The notes below the pieces were generated by a model. The model made no database searches, was not told the DNA's origin, and saw only the letters and a program-made list of their open reading frames with translations. Shown here piece after piece: positions 35,293 through 48,400 of a DNA stretch of 64,000 nucleotides. Origin of the DNA: Branchiostoma floridae (Eukaryota; Chordata; Leptocardii; Amphioxiformes; Branchiostomatidae); assembly GCF_000003815.2 (NCBI RefSeq), contig NC_049979.1, positions 31,803,013 to 31,867,012 of the forward strand. Reading direction: 5' to 3'. Each line of letters starts with the position of its first letter. Position 1 is the stretch's first letter. Position numbers and translations under genes: made by a program.

Positions 35293-35824
35293 GTTTACGC
35301 AGACACGGCCCGAAGAAAATAAGAATTGTGTGCGATGGACGTCCTGAACGACCGATCATAGCGTACCAAAACAAACCATGCCCGAACAAGACTGTTGCGT
35401 TTACGGTAGCCGTCTCAATTCTGTTTTACCGCAGAACCACACCTTACCACCTGCTTTTATACCCTGTGCAGGAGTGTTGCGTTTGCCGTCACCCGTCTCA
35501 GTCCCGTTTTACCGCAGAACCACATGTGCACACCTTTCCAAAGTGTACCACGCCCCGTACAGGTGTGTTGTGTTTGCCGTAGCCCGTCTCAATCCTGTTT
35601 TACCGCAGAACAATACCTAACCACAGCGTACCACAGCCTACCACGCCCCGTACAGAAGTGTTGCGTTTGCCGTAGCCCTTCTCAGTCTTATTTCACCGCA
35701 GAACCACAGCTTACCACAGTCACTAGTCTACCACAGGCTACGTATACACCCTGTAGAGGGGTCATTCATGATCAAGTCTATCGCAAGCGGGTTCTTGTTT
35801 TCTTCGGGCCGTGTCTGCGTAGAC
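35293..35824. mobile_element. Foldback element: 33-bp inverted arms around a 4-unit tandem repeat
   Basis: Arms at 35293-35325 and 35792-35824 are inverted copies with two mismatches (core cgggccgtgtctgcgt). Between them lie about four 80-100-bp tandem units with 'tgttgcgtttgccgtagccc' and 'ttaccgcagaaccaca'. The overlapping plus-strand ORFs are produced by the tandem units. This is the architecture of foldback-type elements; there is no transposase. Confidence 0.75.
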
Positions 35825-36194
35825 ACTATCAACTCCGCCAACTTTTTACACGCTGTTTGCCATCAATTTCGTGATACTGTGGCTATTACGAGGATAGCGC
35901 GTTCGGGCGTAGTGCCCGAAAATGTCCCGCACCCCTGGCTGCATTTGCCAGCGATTCCGTGATGGCTTACATGAACGCTACACCGTTTTTATTCGGTGGT
36001 TATAGCAAAGGGCCAAGCGTTTTCACAACATATACTCATCGGGGCGGTTAATTAACCCTGAATTAATTCTAAATAAGAAATAAAACCTTATCCCGTTTAC
36101 AATCGTCCGAAACGTCTTATTCATTTAATGAACAAAGTGACGTCTATATACTAACCTTTAATAAGGCAATTGCAATTAATTCTAAATTACGCGA

Positions 36195-36200
36195 TTTATT
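36195..36200 (-). terminator. Polyadenylation signal of the B4GALNT-like gene
   Basis: AATAAA on the minus strand, about 46 bases after the stop codon of the last coding exon. Confidence 0.5.
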
Positions 36201-36245
36201 TTAAACCTAAAATTCAAAATGATATACCCAAAAATCAATATGCTA

Positions 36246-36424
36246 TTAGCAGACAAAATCATATTTAAACAACTCGTGATGGCCTCTCATCTGGTAATAC
36301 TCCTGCCCAACCTTGCGAATGCTCTGATATGGTAAGTCATGTTCTGTTGTTGTCTGGTTGTGAAGAAATTCCACAGTAGTACAGAATGCTATTCGAATCC
36401 TCCCGAGCGCAGACATAAAAAAGG
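36246..36424 (-). CDS. B4GALNT-like last coding exon
   Basis: Acceptor ccttaacag precedes 36424. The exon completes a split Ala codon, then reads FFMSALGRIRIAFCTTVEF and a Tyr/His/Arg-rich tail ending FKYDFVC before TAA (36248-36246). It corresponds to the EFF...LGxLRVxxC...H segment and C-terminus of the GT12 family. 58 residues. Confidence 0.88.
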
Positions 36425-39400
36425 CTGTTAAGGAAGCAAACAGTCAAACTTACTAACATTCTTAATGATAATATACAGAAATGATATTATTATTGAAACA
36501 CTATGACCATCTCTATTGATTTTGTCTTAAGATTTACGTTTACTCCTCGCCTTTCTGTAATTTTTATTTCAATGTCATTTAAGTCAGTTCAAGTGAGTAA
36601 TTGTAAGAGGTCCACTGCAAGTCATAGTAATGTATAGTTTGTATGTTTGGTACACCTAGCAATATTGTAGACTACATTATAGTCTAATACAATACAATGT
36701 AGACTCTACGATTGAACGGTTGTTCGAACAGGCGCTGAAACTCAACCCTTAAATGGCTCATGTGTAGGGACCTATTAGCGCACCTGTCAAAAATTTTGAC
36801 CGTTATAGGAGTTTATTTGCAAGTTCATGCCCGAGGGCTAATTGCAAGTACATGGTATACACATAGTGAAAATGGACAGTCATCAACAAAATTCTAATCT
36901 AATACTAGTGTTGGCTATTTCTAAACAGGTTGAGTTTGACTTTTTTTGGTTGTAAGTAGAGGGAGACGGAAGGCCCACATTTTCGAAAATTTGTGGAAGC
37001 AGAGGGAGACGAAAGGCCCCAGATTTCCGAAAATTTGTGGGTTCTGCGATTTCAAGAAAAAATTTTATGTTCGTCTGCCAATGTGGGGAAGTTGGGATAA
37101 GTCTTTGTGACTTCTCTAAACAGAGTAATTCTTTCGGTTTCGTTGAATGGGCATTTGGAAATGAAATGTGTTTCGTCCCCCACTGCTTTAGATGTATAAT
37201 GGTTTAACCCTGAAACACCCAAGTGGGGTCCGTTTGGACCCCAGGCGTACCTTTTGCAGTGCCATTTGAACATTTTTAGTCTGAAGAAAAATTCCTTCCG
37301 TGACATTGTCAGCAAACATCTTCTATACCTTTTCCTAAGTTTTTATGCAGATTGGTACAATTCTGTGGAAGCTATAAAGAAAGTCCCTAACTCTTTAATG
37401 CATCACCACCAAATTTTCAGAGCATAAAAAACATGTAAAATTAAATCCTCATAAAAACTTATGTGTCATCACCATATAAAATGACGACATTATGACGTCA
37501 TTAAGCTAACAAGGGCGGCCATCTTGGATTTTGACTAATGACGTCATGAAATTTGCATAAATTATGAACTTTGAATCATGAAAAAAGCATTGAATTTCAT
37601 AGAATTTTATTGTTGTTAGAAAACAAACATTGTTTACCAAGAAAACTTTGTTTAAATCGAAATTGGCAAATTTTGGCAAAAATATGCCTGTCATAATTTC
37701 GTTGCCATGGCAACCACAAATAATGATAAATTTACTTTATTGACAAAAAAAATATTTGCTAACAATATTTTGTGATATATGACCAAGTTTTGCAGCTTTA
37801 GCACTAGCCATTCATGAGTTATGCGACATAAAGGTTGCTGAGGGCCTCAAAATTTCCCCCTCTTGTCAGAATAGGTTTAGTGCAAAAGATTGTCCTTCTG
37901 ATCTTTTGCATAAATGATGATAATGACATGTTGAAATATTCCTCTTCCATTGACGAAGCAGTGTATGCACAATGATCACCGATAGGAATTGGAACTGAGA
38001 TTTTATGAACAAAACATTTTGGGGTCCGTTTGGACCCCACTCGGTTATTTTAGTCGCAAAAAAAGGTCGGGTGCTTGAGGGTTAAGGATGGCAGACGAAA
38101 CAGCAGAGAAGAAACTGTACATATATAGCATATCATAAATGTTAGAGCGAGAAGCGACTGCATATAGCGTATGATAAATGTCAGAGCGAGAAGCGACTGT
38201 ATATAGCTTATAATCTCCGCCTGAGCGAATACTCTCATGAGGGTGCCCGGGCTACCTGTGTTCAAAAGATGAACTTTTAATCAATTGCTCCCTTGGAAAT
38301 TTAGGAGAAGGGGCTGCACGAGCAACCTCCATGGAGGTTGCTCGTGCAGACCTCCAGCTCCACCGAGCGAGCTCTATGCGCTATGAATACAAACACTTGG
38401 TTCTCGTCACCTTCATGGAATTTTTAGTACTACATGGAGGAGCTTCTCCCATAGAGGACAAACAACCGGACTGAACTAGCAGCTGTACGCAAAACATGCT
38501 ACACGGGCTATGAATGTAAACATTTGGATCACGTCACCCAAAACAAATTGGTCTTAGCGCTCTATACGGTAACAGAGGGCTGTTTGAGTAGCGCTCTACG
38601 GGTTATGAATGTAAACACTTGGTTCAAGAAACCCAAAACAAATCGGTCCTAGGGCTCCATACAGAGATACTGTAAACAACAAACACACAGAGCAGATAGC
38701 TGATCAAACAGCCCCACGGGCTATATGAATGTAAACACTTGGTTCACGTCACCATCAACAAATCGGTGTTTAGGGCTCTATACAGGGATACTGTAAACAA
38801 CAAACACACAGAGCCGCTAGCTGATCGAGCAGCTCCATGGGCTATATGAATGTAAACACTTGGTTCACGTCACCATCAACAAATCGGTGTTTAGGGCTCT
38901 ATACAGGGATACTGTAAAACAAAACACACGGAGCCGATAGCTGATCAAGCAGCTCCACGGGCTATATGAATGTAAACACTTGGTTCACGTCACCATCAAC
39001 AAATCGGTGCTTAGGGCTCTATACAGGGATACTGTAAACAACAAACACACAGAGCCGCTAGCTGATCGAGCAGCTCCATGGGCTATATGAATGTAAACAC
39101 TTGGTTCACGTCACCATCAACAAATCGGTGTTTAGGGCTCCATACAGAGATACTGTAAACAACAAACACACAGAGCCGATAGCTGACCGAGCACATCTAC
39201 GCACTATGAATATAAACAAGGAGGTTACAAATCATGCGGACAAATCAATACTCATTACCTAACGTACCATTGAATTACCCAAGAAAGTGAATATTTTTTT
39301 CTTCAAGCGGATTTTTGGTCACAGAATGGTGAGTTGGGAAAAGTAGTCGGAATTTATCGGTTCAAAAGCCCCCCCCCCCCGGTCTGAATAGGGTTAACAT

Positions 39401-42400
39401 TTGTAAGTACCTGGTATTTTTTTCCATCAAAAACCATATAAATGAATAAATTTAATCTATTTTTATTACCCTTTGTGATTATTTGCTATCTGCACTTGTT
39501 GTTTCATTTTTGTTGCATAACTTGAAGTTTTCTAAGAATACTCTTTTTCCATGGGTCCGACCAATGTAATCAAATTGATGACGTCATCATTACGTCATCT
39601 TACGTCATCTTAACGTAAAACGTCAAATACGTGTCAGATTGTCACGTCTTGTTAGAGTTATAAGACTTAGAAGTGGAGGACCTCAAAAGAAAACACACCC
39701 CGGTCCAGGCACAGGGATGACCATAAAAGCCCGGTCTGAATAGGGATAGAAATAGAGGATAGAGATGACGATTGCATATCATACCGTAATGCCCAACACG
39801 GGACAAGGCTGGATGTGGATCGAATCCGATGGCTTTTACTTCATTTGTGGAAGCAAGGAAGAAATTTGGGACGTGGTCTGCAACGTAACAACCTGAAAGA
39901 AAATAAAATGGCAAGTAGTGTGAGAATATCTCTGACTAGAATGGCTTTTGGTGTTTTGAGTTTAGGAAATTTCTTGATTATTTTCAAACTTAACGTACAT
40001 GAGCTTCCCCGTCAAAACCCTAACTGGTATTGCTTCTAAGCGCTGCAGCATCTTCCGCGTCGCATTTTGCCTGAACTACATAACACTCAAGCACCCAACC
40101 TTTTTTTGCGACTAAAATGACCAGTGGGGTTCAAACCGACCTTAAAATGTTTTGTTAATAAAATATGTTCCGATTCCTATCGGTGATCGTTGTTCATGCA
40201 TTGCTTCGTCAAAGACGAATATTTTGACATGTCAAATTGTTGAACATTCCATCTCATTATCATAATTTTTGCAAAAGATTAGAAGTTTTGCACTAAACCT
40301 ATTCTGACCAGAGAGGGGAATTTTGAGGCCTTCAGCAAATTTTATGTCACATGACTCATGAACGGCTAGTGCTAAAGCTACTAAACTTAGTAATATATCA
40401 CAAAATATTGTTAGCATTTTTTTTTTCAATAAAGTTAGTTTATCATTATTTGGGGTTGTCGTGGCAACGGAATTCTAAAAAGCATATTTTTGCAAAAATT
40501 GCAAATTTCGATTTAAACAATGTTTTCTTGGTAAACCTTGCTTCTTTTCTTACAACACTAAAATTCCATGAAATTCAATGCTATTTTCATACTTAGGAAC
40601 TTAGACTCAGACGTTTGTTTTAAAAGCTGTACGTTTGGACCCCAGACGGACTTTCTTTACAGTTTCCAAACTATTGTTTCAATCTTCATAAAATCTTAGG
40701 TGAAGGTATAGAATATATTGGCTGACAAAGTCACAGAGGAGACTTTACCTCAGATCAAAAATGTTCAAATGGTACTTCAAAATGTATGCTAGGGGTCCAA
40801 ATAGACCCCACTCGGATGTTTGAGGGTTAAGTTGGATCTACTGAATTTGACCACGCCCTTGTGGGCAGTAGAGTGCGTCTACAGCCCCAAACTGTCCATC
40901 GATCTCGGCCAATGGGTCAACCTAGCATAAAATTCACTAACATGTTTGTTCCAGAAAAAGTCAAAGAGTATGTGTCCAAGCCATACCAAGCATTCGAGCA
41001 TACAACAGACCACGCCCCTAATGCAACAACAAAGTGGAAGGTCATGCAAGGTGTAATCTACACAGCAATCGCGTCTTTTGGCAAAAAGGCCGACACAGTC
41101 AAGACCGGTTCAACGCTCACATCTTCAAAATAGAGCCTGTTATTGAGGCCAAACGCAAAGCCTTCATAGCCCACAAAGGGTGCCCAATAGGCAGACACTC
41201 ACAGCGCTTAGGAATGCTCGTAGCACGGCACAGCGTACTGTACGATAACCAAATATGCAGGGGCTGATGTGCTTGTTAAATTCTATAATTTCTTAAAAGT
41301 CTGGGGTCATTATAAGAATTTGTGACGAAATTACATATGTATTAATTCCCTTTGTGTACTTGTACAAGTACAATCATTAGGCTAAAACACAATATATTTG
41401 CTCATTTTGGTACTTTATCGTCATGTTGACAGTCCCTGCAGAAGAAAAAATGTCTTGTTTTTTTCCCCCTGAAATCAGGTGAACATTAATGCGCGCGCAG
41501 ATGTCATCCATAAAATTTACTTGTTGTGGCCCAATCGAACATACCGGTACACTTCTCAGTTAGGCTTATATTTCTCTCTTTGATAGTTACATGTGTCTTA
41601 TGTTTGAGTATGTGCTATTATGAAATGAAGTAGACTTTTAAACTGTCCTCATTATCTATGCAAATTAGCCCCTGATTACATCTGCAGAGCCATCTCACTC
41701 ATTCGCTCGCTCACAGTTCATGACAAAAACTATCTGCATTCCAAATACCATGACAATCTGTGAACCCAAATTATTCCACCCCAACGGGATGATACAACTA
41801 CATAGGCGCGGAAAAAATCTTGTAGAATTCCGGACTATTTTGCCAATCGGACGTATCATATACTGTTACCCTAGCCCCTGAGATGTCTATAAAAACACCC
41901 TCAAACCACCACACCCTCACCCATTTCACGGAGGTTGAGTTCTGCGAACGTTTGTTGATATTATTGGCTAAAACTGTAATTTCCAATAGTACATAAATTT
42001 ATCAAACGAAAAGTTGACAACGTTTCTTATGCATATTCCAGTCTTTTAAGACATCTGTTGTCTGAGATTGTGAGTAATGTCAGCTACACATTCCACCCTA
42101 GTGCCGTGTGAGTATTTTGTACTGTATTTATTGACTGGGAAATGGGCCCTGGTGATAGATGGCTAAATTTAGCAATAGTACACCTTCTGACTTATTGTGT
42201 CTGTCAATATACAAATACGCATCTGGCACAGCCAAATGTATTTTTGGTAGCACATTAGGTAGACCTATCAGTTTTGTTTTCGACCATAAATGTCACAATA
42301 GCACATATTGATATACGCCTGGGGTCAGTTTTGACAACATACTGTGGTTTGAGGGTTAAAGTTATTAAATAGAATGATGTCCTTAGGTATCTAAGTCTGC

Positions 42401-45400
42401 CAAGTCTTATGTTGTCAATGACGACGACACTCAAGCCTTTACGACGTATTATACTGAAAAGTGTCAAGTAATTGTGTTTTGTAAAAAAAGTACTAACAAG
42501 CATTTAGCGTTGATGATGACAATGCCAATCATCTTGGATTTTGAACCACGGCGTCATCAAATTGCCATTAATCATGAATATTTCATTATACTTGTAATTT
42601 AGAATTAAGAGGATGTTAATGATATAAGTAAGCAAGTTTGGTCTATCAATAAAAACATGAAGTCTCAAAATCAAACTAAAATTACTCAATTTGTTAAAAT
42701 ATGGCTGTCAGAAACCCGAAACTCGTTCTTCACAGAACTGCTGCCAACCATTCAAAGCTGAGCTTGCTAGTGAACTCATACTGTGGAAGCCAACACACGG
42801 GTATGCACATGCTGGGCGTCCTAGACTAACATACATAGACCAACTTGCACGTGATGTGGGTTTCGGGTCGAGGACCTTAAGAACGCTATGGGGGACAGAG
42901 AAGTCTGGAAGGAGAGGGTGGACTTGGTCCGGGCAAGCAGCCCGCGATGATGATGATGATGATTCTTTAGGAAGTAAATAAGTTTTGTAGTCCTAGCACA
43001 CGTAGTTCGGCAGTAATACGACGTCAAAGTTGGTGCAGACACATTAAACCCACCATCCCACCAACACCCCCACACCCCCCGTCTAGATAGGGTTAATAAT
43101 GTATATGTGTTGTTATAAGTTTATTTATCCTGATTTCAGTTGGAATCGTTCGTTATGTGTTCTTTTATTGTATTTCTATGTATTTTTATTGAATCGTATC
43201 GTTGTAATATTTCGGTATGGCGGCTTTGAAACAGTCCTCTGACACCATGGAAGGGTGACTTATGCAGTTCAATCCTGATAAGTGCTATATCATGCATATA
43301 TCGAACAAACGCACATCAAATGTGTTCCCTTACAAGTTTTGTGGTCAGACTTTAGACACCACATAAACCCACACATATCTGGGTGTTACATTAGCAACAG
43401 GGCTGAAGTGGGGTGTCCATGTTAACAACATAACAACCAAGGCTAAAGAGACATTGGGAGTGAAAAAATTTTTTTTAAAGTTAAGACACTATTATAACGA
43501 AATGTGACGCTATTAAAAGTAATCACGTTGACTACATTGGCTGGAAGCATGAAACAGGTTAACAGCAAGTGCAGGTAACAGAACCGCAATGTTTGTTACG
43601 ACTTGTTTTCTAAATAGAAAAAAATATCATTTACGTCAAAATAACGTCATCTTATGCAAATCTCATCTATTAGTTGGGCTCCGTCATCTTATATCCACCA
43701 CAGTTAATTTAGAAAACAAAGATTAAAAAAAAAAATTTCAACAAATAATCGCAAAAGACGTCGATTTGAATTTTGGTAGTTACGAATGTAAGGGATGATA
43801 AGCTTGTTATTTTTTATCAGATTTTACGGATTATAATGGTTTTCAGTGTATAAAACATGTATCCTCTGACTGCAATTCAAGACTTCATGTATCTATTTAA
43901 AGTATGATTTCTATCTGAGCGTATGTTACCTTATCTGTTTATGTATTTGTATAAACTATATGTTTCTTTTTTGTATGAGCCCTGGAATATTATCTCAATC
44001 CGAGCTTAACGACATCTCAAGAAACTCAATAAACTCAACATGCTCCTAGGGTCGCTATCTTTGATTTTGGCCAATTGTAATATGGAAGTATCATACTTTA
44101 TGAACATTTAATTATAAAATATTCCGGATGACATTGGATTTTATCCTTGTAAGCATATTACAGTAATATAGCAAAAAAACATGGCAAATACATAGTTAGA
44201 AATAAAATTAGCTATATTTGTCAAAAATGTCCAAAAAAAAGGAAAGTGTACACATTTCCTGAAATCGTTGCTGACTAACTTTTAGCAAAACTCACATTTG
44301 TTGCATTATGCAACATGAGCATTGGCGCGGGTTAGAAAAGCCCCCTTCCCCTGGTCTGAATAGGGTGAACTAACTTACAGTGGTCTCAATGTTGACAATC
44401 CAATTATTTACTAAATTCACTTATAAAAATTTGAACACTTTGATAGATATTGTGCAAATAAGTGAATTGTTTGTATAATTGGTATTTGATAATCTTCCAC
44501 CTACCACAAACATCCATTTGAGTCATTTAATGGAAAACACTGTAAAACTGATATTGTCATAGCGTTATAGGTAAAAATCCAATATTGCTACCCTTTCTAG
44601 CTAAATGTCGTGATAATGCCGTCACATTATATGATGATGACAAAAAAATTGTTGCGAAGATTAAAATTTACATGTTTGTTGTCATCTGGTCATACCATAA
44701 AAGTGAACAGGATACTAACCCGCGCCGCTAGGATGATCACTAACAGAATTCAGAAGGATCATGTACCAACAGAAATCTTGTCAAAGGATGCAGGTATGCT
44801 AATCACTGGCAAAACGTATGGAAGTTAACACTAAGGTAACTGTTTTCAAGTCAATGCACAAAAAAGTACCTCACTACATGTCACAAATGTCCTGTGCTGA
44901 GAGTAAGAACTCGTTCTGCATTAATGCTCTTCATAAGCTGGGGCCCTCACCTATTACACATACCCCAGAGTGTGCAGTTCAAAGGCTGCATGCAGACTCT
45001 TTGAAATAAACTTCCCTTAGAACAGAAGCGTCCCAGTAAGTTAACGGAATTCAAACGTGGACTGACTTCGAACAAGGACTGATTTTAATACAAATCTTAC
45101 CTATAGATAGGAATGGAATATGTAACCACGCATTGTTGTTCTATTTTTTGTGATTATGCTATGTTTGTCCGATTGAACGTTTGTGAAATTTGGTGTACCC
45201 AGGTTCTCTGGAAAAACAGGGCTTAAGTCATGAGAGTGCATACCTGGTTAAATAAAGTAAATGGATGAAATGAGATGAAGGGCTTACGCTAAGGCCACCA
45301 AAGTTTTCCTTAAATTTAGTTGGCTACAATTTCAAAATTTTTTTTAGTATTTTCTGTTGCCATTGCAACCATTAGTTGACAGGCATTTGGGACAAAAATT

Positions 45401-48400
45401 GCTAATTTCGGTCCAAACAATGACTTTTTTATGTTTGTTCTGTTTGTTGTTACGTTGTTAAATTCCAGGTGGTGGCTGTAAGATGTTACCTTAGATATCA
45501 ATGTCGCCATTTTATGACGTTAGTTTGGTGTCAATGATGCTGTCATTAGCAAAATAAGGCGTAAAAACGTATATTATATTGTTACCTGCACTTCCTGGAC
45601 AATTTTGTAGCATACATCGAAATTTTCTCGGAGTACCTTATTTTCATGGTTTCGGCCATGGTTCAAAATGATGACGTTATAGATACGACATAGTACGTCA
45701 TAATGGAGTCAACATTTCAAAAGAAATTTCAGATTGAATGTCTTTAGAATTTCCTGTTTGGAACATTTGGTAGTCATATAATAAGTTGATTTAGAGATAT
45801 ATTAAGTATCAAATTATATAGTTTTACTAGGGCATTTCAACATGCCCTGACGTTTTAGCAAGATGATTTAGTCAACATTTCAACAATAGTTGTATTTAAT
45901 AATACCAGCTTGTATAATCAAATTACATAAAGTAATCTGACTCACCCGGAAAACCTTTTACCTGATGATAATACTGATGTCTCTTCTCGTAACAAGAGTA
46001 AGTTCTATTTCCCACAACACGTAGGGTGTGTACATGTCTTTCTCTCCCTTTTATTGTTCCGCTCACCTTTAAAAAAGGGAAAACTATTACAATACTTTTG
46101 AATTATAGATAGTTGTGTTCAAATTAAGAATTATTGATATAAAAGATTGTCAAAATACCCCAAAAGTGTATATTTAAAAAGTTACATAAAGTTGACTCAC
46201 TAAGTGCAAATTTGTCTTGTCCAGAAGTGACACAAGAACATCGAGTTTTGTTCTATTGGTAAAATGATGATCATCATCCATGTAAAGAAAATACTCAGTC
46301 CAGACTTGAGACAGACCTAGATTCCTTCCAGCAAAATACCCCTACAAAGGACAGTAATGATTTAGGATTAAAACGATCTAAATAAAAAAGCAACTGGCCA
46401 GCAACAATGACCAATCCAATGTTCGATAAAAATGACTGTGGCGTCAGTTGTTGTATACCGGATCTTTTAACATTTTTATTTATTTATTAACATTTTTGTA
46501 AAAGGCGGTTTGTAGGTGTTTACATAATAATGTTTTACTGAGAGAAAATCGAATATATTGTTTTTGCGACGAGTGTTCCTCTTCTTGCTCATGTTTATTC
46601 TTCTTCTCCTTTCCTCCGGTTTCTTTGGCACTTTGGTACTTTGCCACGATCTAGCTTCTGTTTAATTTGAATGTCATTTCTGATAATGCTTAACTGTCTA
46701 CAGTGCCCAAACATACATCAAGTACGAAGGATGATCAATAAGTTCTCGGTTCCACCTAGAAATGATAAGCATAACTCAAATTTTGAGGCACAACTTCATA
46801 GTATGAAGCCTTTTATCAATATCCTCCAAATTACAAATCATTGGAGTCTTCACTTTCCAGGCATTCGTTTTTTTTAATTGAAAGGGCGAGAAAAGTGGCG
46901 AGAAAAAGAAGGGTGAAGAGTGATCAGACAATTTGACCCGCACAGATAAGGTTGCATATCAATTGTCCACTTTTTGTTGTTACCCCTTACCTAACGTTAC
47001 TGGGTGTCGCCTGCAACGTAATGATAACAATAATTTGAATTTTGGTACACATTTATATAAGACTTTATACATGTACATAAAGTTAGCAATAGGTCCTGGT
47101 TGTACCGAGAAATACTAAGCACAGCTCAGAGCATAGATGTCAAGTATAAAGTCTTATATAAATATCCACCAAAATTCAAATTATTGTCATCCTTGCTTTG
47201 CAGGCGACACCCAGTAACGTTAGGTAAAGGAGAAGAAAAAACGTGGACAATTTATCTGACCTGGGGTGTGCGGGGCAACTTGTGCTGCTGGAAGTCAGAC
47301 ACCCAATTATTTTTGCTTCAAATAGGAAGAGAATCATTATCAAACATTTTGACAATGTCTTTTGTTAATTTTACGGCATGGGGAACACATGTCTGATCAC
47401 AATTCACACCACTTTTTTCTCGCCATTTACCTTCTGATTTGCAAAAAAAACGAATGCCTGTAAAGTAATGACTGCAATGATTTGAAATTTGGAGGATATG
47501 GATAAAAGGCTCAGTACTATGAACTTGTGGCTCAAAATTTCAGTTGGGCTTATCATTTCTAGGTGGGACCGAGAACGATCACCCCTCGTATACTTGGCGT
47601 TTCCTGCTTTTTTGGACTAAAGCCTTCTCGGTTTAAACTATAAAATGTCTTATCAAGTAATAAAATGATAAGCTAGTATAGAGTGTTCGTGCACACAAAT
47701 TATCTTCATATAGTATCTCCAAAAATGTTATATGTTATAGTTTCACAAGCGTTTGTCTGTCTGTGTACGAGACAACTCAAGAACGGCTGGATGGATTGGC
47801 TTCGTTCTTATTGTGTTGGTGGGTTGTGATAAAAGCTGGAAGTAATTTGATTGTGGGACCTTAACGGCTTCCCCATTAATTAAAAAAAGATAAATAAACG
47901 CAATTTTAGCTTGAAATATGTTATGTAATTAAGTTATTAATTAAGTGTATGTTTTGTGCTTTCATGCGTGCTAATTTAATGATATCTATTGTATTTATTT
48001 CAATTAACAAGCTTCAATATGCATGTTTACTTACAGTAAAGTCAGGCATTCTGTAGTGATGTACGTTGTTATATTGCAGGTTTGTGAATTCACTGCGAGG
48101 AGTGTCGTCAGCAAGGATGATTCTTAGCCCAGGATAAAATCTCTGGATGGAGTTAATGGCTGACCTTGCCTTGTGGTATCGAAGGTAAGTTTTTATAACT
48201 ACAGTTACTCTTTCTTCGATAGTTCCTAATTGAAAGAAAATATATGAATATGACTTAAAAGTATTAAGTAACAAACCATAAGCTCAAACTCAAACACATG
48301 CTCGTGGCATTAAATATAAAATATGAATATGTTTAACCCTCAAACACCCGAGTGGGGTCCATTTGGACCCCAGGCGTACATTTTGAAGTGCCATTTGAAC

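Noticed and set aside
35229-35874. Overlapping plus-strand ORFs of 80-117 codons
   Set aside because: Produced by tandem units of the foldback-like element.
41798-41986. Minus-strand ORF with WFEGVFIDISG as a B4GALNT exon
   Set aside because: The exon chain is complete and in phase without it, and it does not resemble any GT12 segment.
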